Below, piece by piece: positions 1 to 9,764 of a stretch of 64,000 nt of DNA (positions within the stretch are counted from its first letter, which is position 1; every line of letters starts with the position of its first letter). The notes under the pieces are model-generated. The model did not search any database. It worked only from the letters and a program-made list of their open reading frames with translations, and was not told where the DNA came from. The position numbers and the translations under genes were made by a program. The stretch lies in the NCBI RefSeq assembly GCF_000003815.2, contig NC_049993.1, forward strand, positions 3,788,518 through 3,852,517, read 5' to 3'. Source of the stretch: Branchiostoma floridae. Lineage: Eukaryota; Chordata; Leptocardii; Amphioxiformes; Branchiostomatidae.

Positions 1-479
1 CGGGCAAAGCAAGGTTCGGGGCACAAACTGTGCCTCAGATTGTGCACTGAGGTCTGACACAACGAACTGAATCATTAAGGCTTGGAGACTTGATCAACCT
101 GCAGCTGGACGTTGTCATGTTTATATGTGGTATATTTTGTAATATATTAAAAATGGGATGCACTTATGACTATAGACGTGCTAGTTACGGAAAAGCCTGG
201 GCCCAGGAGCGGGGCTGGCAAGCCTGAAAGACTACCTTTTCTGTGCCCCAAGGCCATGCATGGGGTTTGGCCTGCAGCAGAAGTTTGGGTCAATGACAAT
301 CCCATCTAGCAAGATCTCGCAAGATCAAGCCTTATTTGGAAACATGGGCGTGAACAATTAGTTATCACTACCCCGTCAGTCATAGTGATTGACAGCGCTT
401 CTTGGCACAGACCGGGGCAGTCGAGCTGTGCCCCGTTCCGTGCCTGAATGGGCACGGAATGGGGCAGGCACGGATTGGG

Positions 480-1862
480 GCATGACAGCTACCGAAGAGA
501 AAGACATGTGCGAGTCCCTGAGCGAACACTTCTCCTCAGTCTGGGCCAACGTACAGCGTACAGCGTACCATTCCTGATGTTGCAGATGTAGCTAGCCAGC
601 TCTCGGACGGGTTTTTACCTGAACTAAGCAAAGGCCAGCTAAAGCTTCAGTTAAAACGGGTCAATCCACGTAAGGCAACCGGGAGGGATCAATTACCGCC
701 CCGATCCTGACGGACATATACAACAGGTGTTTTCAGAAGGGACCATTTCCAAACAAGTGGAAAGAGGAAATCGTCGTGCCTGTACCAAAAACACCTAAAC
801 CGAAAGGTCCCGAACAGTTTCGTCGTATCTCATTGACTAGTTGCCTTGGCAAAGAGTTAGAGGTCTTTGTCCGTGAGCTACTATTGCGAGATACCGATGA
901 CAAAATCATTAACTCACAGCACGGTTTCAGGCGTGGCAGGTCTACCGTCTCAGCCCTCATACAGACGACACAAGCATGGCATGACGCTCTAAATAGCAAT
1001 CCCAAAATGGACGTCCATGTGGCATTCATAGACTTCTCACGTGAGTCACGTCACATTTTTTTCTATTTGCTTTTGAACAGACGAGGACGATGTGGCACTG
1101 CACTCAAGTTTTGTAACTTATATTAACAATGCCACATACACGGTACAGACAGAAGGAAAGTCGTGTAAAGCGCCTTTCCCAAGGGCACAACGCCAGGGGC
1201 ACGGTGGGAATCGAACTCAGAACCCATAGATTCCGAGCCGAACGCTCTACCAGTTACGCCACGCCCGACGCCACGCCGATCGACAACATTGACCATGGGA
1301 AGCTCTTGCGCAGCCTTGCAAGGTTGGGCATAAGACAAAACCTCTGGGCATGCATCTCTAGCTACCTGAGTGACCGCAACCAGCGCGTGAAATGGGGAGG
1401 ATGTGTCTCGGAGTCGCGGCCCGTTCTAGCTAGCACACCCCAGGGAGGAATATTGTCGCCGACGTTATTCGTCATAGCTATGAACTGTCTGGACGAAAAC
1501 ATCCACCCCAGTGTCACCCCAGTGAATTATGCGGATGACCTGACGAACTCTGAGTGTCTAATGGGATCTCTCCCTGGTATGCTACAAACGTTAATGTCAT
1601 GACTGTAGAGTGATGGGCTGCTTCATACTGCATGGATGCAAACGCCAAGAAAACAAAAGACATGGTGATAAGCTGCCGCCGAGTCCCACTGGATCCCCCA
1701 CCGCTTATGCTTGGTGGTCAGCCCGTGGAGAGAGTCACGAAATTCAAACACCTGTGTGGGGAGGGCTTGCAAAGACCCTGTCGGATGAACTGGAAAAAAG
1801 TGTGGCAATTAAAATTATTGCCATAGCGACGGTTTCAATGTTTATAAGTTTTGCAGATCGTT
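480..1862 (+). pseudogene. Non-LTR retrotransposon reverse transcriptase, decayed
   Basis: Three reading frames joined by frameshifts spell a LINE-type reverse transcriptase. Around 640-700 the frame reads NPRKATGRDQ, the usual start of the RT core. At 776-1050 come EEIVVPVPKTPKPKGPEQFR, the SQHGFRRGRSTVSAL block and motif A (FIDFS). At 1270-1590 come NIDHGKLLRSL, PQGGILSP and the catalytic YADDLT box. At 1640-1750 a connection segment reads KTKDMVISCRR. A SINE is inserted between motif A and IDHG, and frame breaks lie near 690 and 1600, so the copy is dead. The endonuclease domain is not seen upstream. CR1/Jockey-like affinity is a guess from motif style. Confidence 0.88.
1118..1277 (-). repeat. 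tRNA-derived SINE inserted in the RT pseudogene
   Basis: On the minus strand the head carries an RNA polymerase III A box (TGGCGTAACTGG) and B box (GAGTTCGATTCCC), spaced as in a tRNA. A tail follows containing TTGTGCCCTTGGGAAAGGC and CTTCTGTCTGTACCGTGTAT. The same tail occurs in the SINE at 54955-55165. It interrupts the RT frame between motif A and the following IDHG block, so it postdates the retrotransposon. It is not a tRNA gene, because no cloverleaf acceptor stem closes. Confidence 0.8.
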
Positions 1863-1879
1863 GCTGTTAATGGGTTTTA

Positions 1880-2690
1880 ATAGTCGTATCCCATTCGTCT
1901 GGCGATGGCTGTTCATAGAGCATTACTGTCAAAGGGGGTCCCTTGTGAGTGAAGGGTGAACTTATTTAAATGCTTCTCATCGATTTTACAAATCAAGACC
2001 TCATTTTACATGAATGATATCAGTTGATCATCCTCTCTAGCTAAATAACAATATGCTAAAAAAAGGGTTTAGCCAGTATCGATATAGATATATAGATAAG
2101 TAAAAATATGTTTCTACCGAATTAATTGTGTTTGTCATGGATTATGCAAATAAGGCTCTCATTTGCATAAACTATATAACTTGATAATCTCCAACAAACA
2201 TGCGCAATATATGTTAAGAAAGACTTTTGTCGCCTTTTCTGCTAATTTATGTAAATTAGGACCTAATTTGCATAGTTAATGTTCAACGATGTTCACTTGT
2301 ACATAACTTCCAAATGCTACAAGTAAGAAGTTCCCGTCATTTATCAAAATGACATTATAGCATTTTCTCATTAATTATGCAAATTAGGTATATATCTATC
2401 AATAGTCTTCTCTTTCTCAGTTACAAAAGTTGTAATGGGCCTTTAATTGAGCTGAGCATGTTTAGACAATTTCCCAATTTATTATGCAAACTAGCTTCCA
2501 CTCTGCATAATTCTTCATAATTAATATTTAATTATATTAAGCATCACGAAACCTATTCCTGTACAATTGGCAAACTGTTCAACAAAGGTTACTAGCCCGC
2601 ACTATGTCTCAGTTCCAAATAATCATCAAAACACAGCAACCAGCAGTTCTCTACAACCACCTAAATCCAGTCAAACAGCAACACAGCTAC
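1880..2690. repeat. AT-rich intergenic block with ATGCAAAT motifs
   Basis: No coding exon was seen. The stretch is AT-rich and repeats TTATGCAAATTAGG-like words near 2143, 2246, 2370 and 2482, with reverse complements (ATTTGCAT) near 2160 and 2268. ATGCAAAT is the POU/octamer word. Similar TATGCATAAATTATG text recurs inside the TTAA-flanked elements near 5815 and 33270, so this is probably transposon debris. Confidence 0.4.
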
Positions 2691-2845
2691 AACACACGTC
2701 ATGCCACACATGTACTGATTGATTTGCACTGCATATGATTGTATCCGTACGTGTAACGTTGTTATTTGTGCATTTTAAGTCCAGTCCAGGAAGACTAGCA
2801 TTGAAATATGTTTGTTTCTCTCGGACGAAATAAAGCCTTTAAATC
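2690..2845 (+). other. Probable retroelement 3' tail
   Basis: The segment ends with CTCTCGGACGAAATAAAGCC, preceded by a T-rich stretch containing GATTTGCACTGCATATGATTG. It looks like the 3' UTR of a CR1-type element with an internal AATAAA. No ORF is attached. The assignment rests on style only. Confidence 0.3.
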
Positions 2846-3700
2846 CACATACCAAAAACCATAACGATCCATCAACCCCTTCTTTTGTTATTCCTTTAAA
2901 AGTATGACACCTAAGTCTTAACCTGTCCTGCAGTTCCAAAATAGGCCACTAGGGGCCCAAACCTATACCACTTACTTACAGCATCAAGAGCTGTCGACCA
3001 CTTAAGATTCATAGCCGCAGCATGTCCAGAACTCGAGATATCAAACCAGGAAGTTCTGCTGCAGTACAATAGCAGGCCACAAGGAGGCCAAAAATCTTAT
3101 CGTTTCCAGGTCTCAACAAGACCTAGTACTTACATACTGAATATTAATACAACCCATCCAGGCGTTCTTGAGCTATGATGATCTTCTACAATCGGCACTC
3201 ACATACAAACGCTACCCAAAATATAACTTTCTTGGCGAAGGTAACTATCATATCGCTATCTCACAACCCCCACAGGTTTTAAGCTCAAACAATGCTTGTT
3301 TCACACATCAGTTTGTATTTTTGAAACAAAGATATTAAGGGTGAAGAAGGCCACCAAACTTTCCAAACTTCTGGACACATAAGACCACGAACGAACCCGG
3401 AAGTGATTTCCACGACTCACAGGTCATTTTTGCGAGAAACATATTTTCACAATCTTTTACCCCCTATTTCAAGTGTTTACATTTCCATGACCACCATACT
3501 ACATACTCCAATTTGGGTACGTCTGAAGTCCTAGGCTTTTGTCAATTTTGCACGGCTATCAATCAAAAATCGCCTTGCTCGAATACTGAAAACAATGCTG
3601 TGCGCGCACAGGTATATCGGTATGTTTCCTGCGACTGGAAAGCTTACCCGTGGAGGTAATGGTACAGTCCAGCATAATGCAACTACGCACGCGCGGACTT
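2846..3700. other. Non-coding stretch, nothing recognised
   Basis: I see no exon with splice sites, no repeat pair and no RNA gene here. Short reading frames are not supported by any motif. Confidence 0.4.
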
Positions 3701-3704
3701 TTGA

Positions 3705-3785
3705 CATTCCTGTACAGTTTTTGGAATACTTTGCAAACGGTTGCACACTATACTATTAAGCTCGCCCATCAGGCGTCGCTAAAAA
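3705..3785 (+). repeat. Terminus of a dispersed repeat (GGCGTCGCC family)
   Basis: The text CAAACGGTTGCACACTATAC followed by GCTCGCCCATCAGGCGTCGC matches the end of a family also present at 4955-4990 (+), 21105-21180 (-), 25990-26035 (-) and 36364-36410 (+). Here it abuts the RT fragment directly, which marks a breakpoint at about 3785. Confidence 0.55.
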
Positions 3786-4240
3786 TTCAAAAACTCTGCT
3801 GCAAGATCATTGGCGTGGAACACCATCTACTCCCCACGCTGCAGTCCAGGCGACACGAAGCCTCCCTACGCGAGTTGCAGCGGATCCTGAAGGATACTTC
3901 ACACCCCTGCAGACAGTTTCTGCCCCCTTTCGTGGAAACTCGCTACAACCTACGACGCAGTGTAGAACTGAAAACACCACTTAGTAAATCAATCCGACAA
4001 AGGATGTCTTTTATACTGAGAACTCTGGCCCAAAAAGCTGCCTGTGTATCGAGCTAAATGTTGATGTAAATAGATTTAAGATTTTATATTGACTACTCTA
4101 TGTCAATTTTATCTCAAATCGCAGTCAAAGAGCATGTAATGATGATCATTGTAGTGATATCTTATGGAAAATTAATGCAATTCAGCCCCTACGGGGCTGC
4201 GAAGTTGATTGGAAATAAAGTTTGAAAGTTTCAAAGTAAC
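3780..4240 (+). pseudogene. Non-LTR retrotransposon C-terminus and 3' UTR
   Basis: The frame from about 3780 to 4057 reads SLKIQKLCCKIIGVEHH, then RRHEASLRELQRILKDTSHP and YNLRRSVELKTPLSKS. This is the C-terminal tail typical of CR1-like reverse transcriptases (kIQrrA.kIi, RR.eLc.k.a.kIL.dp.HP, yNLRs). A short 3' UTR follows and ends GGAAATAAAGTTTGAAAG near 4225. The RT core is missing, so this is a 5'-truncated insertion, the common fate of these elements. It ends about 450 bp upstream of the first lectin exon and may have replaced that lectin copy's first exon. Confidence 0.8.
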
Positions 4241-4692
4241 GATAGGAAATAAAAATGAAATGGTGAGGTCACTAAAAAGGTGTAATTTTGAATCTCACCG
4301 TTTTCCATAGGTAGATATATAAGAACAATGATGGAATAATTTTGCCAAACGTCAAACCATATCAACCCCACAACGCACCAAACGCACCATCACAAAACAA
4401 AATATTTCATGCAGGTTTGAGTTTTCAGACTCTTGTTAGAAGCCTGTAACCGTACGGTAGCAAAACCAGCGTGAGGGTTTTATGAAGGTTAATGAATAGG
4501 ATATACAATGTATACAGATACTGTTTTCGACTTCCTTGTATGTGCATGTCAGCTATCTTTTAACATGGAACAGAGGAATACGCATTGTACAGAATTAGCT
4601 AGAAATTCACACTATGAGATAGATTATAGAAGAAGAGGGTCACAAAGATGTCTCACATAGGTTTAAGATATTGGATTTTTTTTGTACTTTAG

Positions 4693-4954
4693 GACCTACT
4701 GGATCGGTCTGGATGACCTGAACAATGATGGTGAATACGTGTGGAATGACGAGACCCCGCTGGGATGCTACCACAAGTTCCGGTCCAGCAGCCCTGAACT
4801 GAGCGGCTGTGTGGCGCTGTGGGTTAAGAGGAGAGAGAGTCGTTGGTACATACCGAAGTGCCAGAGCCCACAGCGCTACATCTGTCAGATGAGATTTTCA
4901 CCTTTCAGTAATTTGCCTTTTGTGAAGCTTCTCTCACAAGATAATATTCCATAA
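4693..4954 (+). CDS. C-type lectin domain, C-terminal exon (orphan copy)
   Basis: After a TTTGTACTTTAG acceptor the frame encodes TYWIGLDDLNNDGEYVWND, then CVALWVKRR and RYICQM, the second half of a CTLD with WIGL and WND signatures and the closing cysteine pair. The intron before it (4440-4692) is clearly homologous to the intron at 8700-8984, but the matching first exon is absent; retroelement sequence lies there instead. The GTGAGC donor seen in sister copies is missing, so the frame runs on to a stop at 4952-4954. It could act as a terminal exon or be a remnant. An extra Cys (LGCYHKF) is unusual. Confidence 0.75.
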
Positions 4955-5285
4955 GGCTCACCAGTGAGGCGTTGCCAAAAAGGACAGCTTTATATGTGTA
5001 AAAACAGATAATTTTTGTTGATATGTGCTTTGACTGCTAATATTTCGCACGCATTTGCTTTACTAGTTTTATAATCATCATGCTAATAATTTTAGTGACA
5101 CCGGCATTTCTAAACTCTAATTGGTTCGTGATGACATAATGGCGAATTCATTGGTTAATGCAGGTGCCTACAACTTGAGGAGAATAATTTGAAGGCGATT
5201 ATAAAAAGTATTTCCTTATATCAGATGTTTCAAAAATACCAAAACATTCACTGTATTGACAAATACATATTTTTGTACCTAGTAG

Positions 5286-5402
5286 CTGGCATAGACCAAT
5301 GCAGGTCTGATCCATGTAAAAATGGCGCCACTTGCATCGTCAATGACAACGGGTACACCTGTAATTGTGCTGCTGGCTACAAAGGAGTTAACTGTGAAAC
5401 AG
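5286..5402 (+). CDS. EGF-like domain exon (phase 1-1)
   Basis: A 117-bp symmetric exon encodes one complete EGF module: AGIDQCRSDPCKNGATCIVN followed by [15 protein letters not shown], six cysteines in the standard order. The acceptor is the second AG of CCTAGTAG and the donor is CAG|GTAAGT. EGF modules mediate extracellular protein contacts; the IDQ and NDNGY residues resemble, but do not fully match, the calcium-binding subtype. It precedes the lectin exons at 8390 and 8985 with compatible phases, giving an EGF-CTLD cassette on the plus strand. The minus-strand twin at 20880-20764 is very similar. Confidence 0.85.
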
Positions 5403-5481
5403 GTAAGTTTGCAATTACTATAAATGAGTAAAAATGTAGGCTTTTTTGTTTTTTTCAAAGTTCATGGCCAACTTTGTTTAA

Positions 5482-6930
5482 CCATATCCAGACCGGGAGG
5501 GGGGGGGAGGGGGGGTAAAAGTGCCTGCGCCCAATTTCACGTCATGCAACTGCCAAACGACGTAAGCTAGGACTACCAAACTTGGTGACTTTTCCTGAAA
5601 TATTTTGGCAACAATGCTGCGAAAAAAATTACTTTATGATTTTTAGTGTTGCCATGGCAAGGGTTTCTGACAGGCATATTTTGCCAAAGTTACTAATTTC
5701 AGTTTGAATTATGGGATTTCATGGTTTTATTGCTACCACACTTGTTTATCTATATCATTAACATCCTGTGTAATTTAAGATTGCATTCATAATTCATACA
5801 TAAATATTCATTATATATGCTAATTTGATGACGTCATGGGTTAAAATCCAAGATGGCAGACAATGTCATTATCAACGGTAAATACATGTTATTTTTACGC
5901 AAATTCCGTCGAAATCTTTTATTTTTCTACAAAACACAATCACTTGAACCTTTTAGTCTACTTCAATTGGTTTTGGGGGTTACATGTAGAAAAAAACGTA
6001 TTCTAAATAGATAGATAGATTTTAACAGCCATATACAAACTATAAGTAGTAATACATAATACACCGAAAGGAGTTACTTAAAGAATTCTACACTGTTATA
6101 TAAAAACTACACTTCGGAATTATATGTAAGTTAAAAACAGGACATTCCTCTAAGAGCCTGGCAGTGACGTAGTACATAATAGCTGCTTCAAACATACCTC
6201 GCACCACTCTTAGATGTGAGCAGTGGGCAAAGAAATGTCCCTCGAAAGTCATGGTCAGGAAACAAACTAGGAAGATCTTACTATAATGGAGTGTGCGATA
6301 TGTTGAATACTTTTGTGGCCTAATCTAAGAATGTACATACATCATATAGTCCAGTTATAAGAGACTCACAGGTCCAAAATAGTACAAAAGTCACTCAGGC
6401 ATCAGGACATACTTGATTATCAATTGGCACATATACGGTATTGGCGAGTTTCTGTATATGTTGGTTCGTGCTGCTGGGCAATCTACCTTCTCACAGTTTC
6501 TGGTTGTGCGGCCAGTTATCTGAAATCTTTGTGGTGGTAGCCAGAAATTCAATTTAAGATGGCGGACAAATGACGTCACTTTATGACGTCTAATATGCGT
6601 GTCGTCGTCATTGGCAACAAAAGACTTGGCAGACTTAGAAACCCATAAAATACCCTTTATAGTCATCGTTTTGTTTAATACCTTTGAGTATAGTAAAAAT
6701 TCCATATTTAGACGGTTCTAGCCAAAAATGACATTATGACGTCACAGTTACGTCATATTACGTCATAACGATACCAAAATTACGGAAAATATAAAACTCG
6801 ACCATCATACCTACCAAATTTGGTGATCGTAACCCAAGCCGTTTTGAAATTACGAAGGGGGGGGGGGGGGGGGCAAAAGAGCCCCCCACCCCGGCCCCAG
6901 GTATCCCAAAAAAGCCTGGTCCAGATAGGG
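5482..6930 (+). mobile_element. TTAA-flanked piggyBac-like MITE with nested insertion
   Basis: The ends are inverted (CCATATCCAGACCGGG at the left; GGTCCAGATAGGG at the right) and each is flanked by TTAA (5478-5481 and 6931-6934), the piggyBac-type target. Long G tracts lie just inside both ends. The interior holds ATGACGTCAT and TTACGTCAT words and two AAGATGGC words. It aligns with the 895-bp element at 32952-33846 except for about 530 bp between about 6005 and 6540, which is absent there and so is a secondary insertion. There is no transposase ORF, so it is non-autonomous. Confidence 0.8.
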
Positions 6931-7107
6931 TTAAGAAATTATGAGAGAATGATTCTTCAAGGAGCTGTCAGATCGTTATGATTTCTTGGGTGTGTATAGT
7001 ATAGGTCAATATTTACATTAAGGTATTGATAGTAATTCCAGTCACGATCGAATTGCATGATGATTCCAGGCTTCATTTCATAATAGGATTATTTAACCAC
7101 ATGTATA

Positions 7108-8085
7108 TACAGTCAAACCTGCCCGAGCGACCACCTCTTCTCAGCGACCACCTGGCCATTTCGACCGCTTTTTATCGGTCCCAATTTTTTCCCCATTGAT
7201 GTAAGCATTAAGCGACCTTCTCTCAACGACCACCTGGCCAACGCGACCGCGACCGGCCCAAATTGGGACCCATAACGACCGCATTATTTTCAAAATTGAG
7301 GATTTCATCGATTTTTGATAACTAGCGCGATTTGTGCCAAAATCGGTCAGATTGCGTCGGATTTTGACTGCCAATGCGATGTTATGTTTAGAATAAAGAC
7401 GGTGGCGGTCAATGGGTGGGTCAAAGGGGCTGTCTACTGTAATATTGGAGGAAAGTTCGTTGTAAGAAAATCTGAATTTAGTTGTTACAGAAGTTTTTTT
7501 TTTTTTTTAAATCTATATCATTATAAAGTGAACAAATGCTGAAACGTATATAGACTCATACTTTTTAAAGAAAGACCTGTGTAGCTTGTACCTTTTTAAA
7601 GAAAGATCTGTGTGAGTGCTTTTGTCCAACTGTACTGCAAATTCACCCGTGGGTAAGTACGCTATCGGGACGTACCAGGCATTGAATTCGAAAGGTGCAC
7701 CGTAGTTATTTCAGATACGGCGATCAAGAACGCAGCGACACATAAAGGCTTGTATGGTACAAGTGACAGCATCAAAGTTCCCTTACTCTCTAAAACGTTA
7801 GTGTACAAATATTGAGTTTTAAAACAATGTATTGAATAAATGCTCGATAAAAGCTTGGGTTAAATTTACAGTTTACAAGTATGAGTGTTGTATTTGACAT
7901 TAAAGACCTCCATTTTTTGCGTGCGTGCAGTGTGCTTTATATTTGCCATTAAACACAACGGAAACCATTTATACTTTGCATCGGGCATTTTTGAGTCGAT
8001 ACTCTTCTCAGCGACCACCTGTCCAAATCGACCGCTTTTTTCCGGTCCCCCGGGTGGTCGTCTTGGTCGAAATTCCAGATATTTG
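7108..8085. mobile_element. Possible DNA element with GCGACCACCT repeats
   Basis: The words CTTCTCAGCGACCACCTG and TCGACCGCTTTTT occur at 7136-7175 and again at 8004-8042. More GACCACC copies lie at 7210-7240, and an inverted CGGGTGGTCG lies near 8050. The outer end (AGTCAAACCTGCCCGAGC) looks like a transposon terminus. No transposase frame is seen. Exact ends are uncertain. Confidence 0.45.
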
Positions 8086-8389
8086 GATTAGGAGATAGAA
8101 TGGTATGAATTATTTAATCTATAAAAACACAAATTATTCGCTTAATCAACGAAAAAAGTAAATGATACGCCAGTCGCTAAGGTCACCTGCATTCGTCATA
8201 GATACGATGTGAACTTTTATTTTGAAGATGCTACCATTAAATGTACATTGGTGGTAAGTGGTATGAATTTCTTGTCTCATAGGTGACAAGGGCCGGGTTA
8301 ACATTATTAATCACAAGCTATACTAATTGGAAGATGACAGCTTGATGGGTTATTTTTACATGTCCTCTCTGTCTATACTATTTGTTCAG

Positions 8390-8627
8390 AATTTTCATGC
8401 TCCGACCTGTATCCTGGCCGTTGCCCTGCCAAGAACTTCATTAGGTACCGGAACAAGTGCTTCTGGTTTTCCCCCAGAGGTGACCGGCGTCTCAACTACA
8501 CGGATGCCCGACAAAAGTGCGAGTCTTATGGCGGGACGTTGGCTATGATCGAAAAGGAACCTGTGCAGACATTCCTTAAAGACCAAATGAAGGACACAAG
8601 TAAAACACGTGGTAGTAAAGGTCAAAG
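8390..8627 (+). CDS. C-type lectin domain, exon 1 of plus-strand copy
   Basis: The acceptor is TTTGTTCAG and the donor is CAAAG|GTAAAT. The exon starts in phase 1 and ends in phase 2, with 78 complete codons and no stop. It encodes FSCSDLYPGRCPAKN, KCFWFSPRGDRRLNYTDARQ and KCESYGGTLAMI, the N-terminal half of a CTLD: the long-form cysteine pair, the helix 1 region and the C-x-x-x-G-G-x-L-A signature. It joins in frame to 8985-9142. The minus-strand twin is 19386-19158. No signal peptide or first exon was found for this copy. Confidence 0.85.
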
Positions 8628-8984
8628 GTAAATAATCGGACACAATTTTTAATTATCTCTGGTAGCGTGTCTTCCTTCCTAGAAGGGGATGATGACCAGC
8701 TATTTGCCTACTAAGAAGCCTGTAACGTACGGCAGAAAAAACAGCGTAAGGCTTTTGCTGCCGTGCGTTATAAATTGATTCATTTCTAAAAGTTGCTGAA
8801 TAGGATATACAATGTATACGTATACTGTCTTCGACTGTCTATCACGTACGTGTTATCTGTCTTTTAACAAGAAACAGTGAAATACCCATTGTACAGAATT
8901 AGCGAAAATTCACACTATGAGATAGATATCTCACATTCAACGGAAGATAACTCACATAAATATTGGAATTTTTGCGTAATTTAG

Positions 8985-9142
8985 GACCTACTGGATCGGC
9001 GGCCTGGGATCTAAACGGTCCTACCTGTCCACCAGGGGACAGAAAGCACAGTGTTTGGCACTTTTTATAAAGAGAGACTGGAAACGGAGCCCTTGGAAAA
9101 TGGCGAACTGCCAGAGCAAACGGCTCTACATTTGTCAGCTAG
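8985..9142 (+). CDS. C-type lectin domain, exon 2, ligand loop shortened
   Basis: The acceptor is GCGTAATTTAG and the donor is CAGCTAG|GTGAGC, phase 2 to 1. The exon encodes TYWIGGLGSKRSYLSTRGQ, then QCLALFIKRDWKRS and RLYICQL. It is 45 bp (15 codons) shorter than the minus-strand twin (203 bp). The missing part is the WND/long-loop segment that carries the calcium and sugar site in classical CTLDs. The reading frame is intact, so the domain could fold, but canonical Ca-dependent sugar binding is unlikely. No terminal exon was found downstream before 12 kb. Confidence 0.82.
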
Positions 9143-9756
9143 GTGAGCAATTCGCAAGAAGCGTGATACTTACGATAATCAGCCGTACAGCTGATATTGG
9201 TATATACATGATTAAAGGTAGTGGTTAAGGCAATACTGCTCAAGCAACGATGGACGCATTACTCGATTTTAACAAATAACCATAAATCACTATTCATTAG
9301 GCACAAATAGTACATTCATTGGTACTATACACAATTTGTAACATGTCTGTATATCATATCCATAATATACGTACTTCACGGAATTGCACGATCAAGTTAA
9401 GAAAAACAGGTCGTATCAATTTTTTAAAGGTTTCAAATATTAGTCCCTTATGTAGGATAAAAGAAATAGCAGAAATTTGCTCAAACAGGCGTAATCCATT
9501 ATCATATAGGACATTACTCAAGCTCTGTGTGGTGGGTTAGGTGACTTACATAGAGTCTAGCGAAGTAGCTAGGTAACTCTTCTGGCCCCGTGATCAATGA
9601 GAACAGAATAGGAAATGGACGGTATGCAATATTTTGACATATTCCTACGATTTCAATAGACAGTGTAAAACTATAATAGAAAAACAAGAAGGATGAAACG
9701 AGTGAGAATAAATTTTTAAGGTTCTTGATATAGCTTTATCATCAAATGTAATATCA
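9143..9756. other. Non-coding DNA mirrored in the right arm
   Basis: No exon is recognised. Much of it matches the reverse complement of 17000-17545: shared text around GGCAATACTGCTCAAG and GGTCGTATCAATTTTT, and AGTGTAAAACTATAATAGAA at the end. It is useful as an alignment anchor for the inverted duplication. Confidence 0.5.
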
Positions 9757-9764
9757 TGTGTTAC

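Noticed and set aside
1041-1085. Intron in the reverse transcriptase (GTGAGTCACG ... TTTTGAACAG)
   Set aside because: It lies beside the SINE insertion and does not restore the RT frame; splice-like words are expected by chance here.
1180-1277. Functional tRNA gene (also considered at 28482, 54955 and 58240)
   Set aside because: Pol III A and B boxes are present but the arms do not close into a cloverleaf, and each copy carries a shared non-tRNA tail, so these are SINEs.
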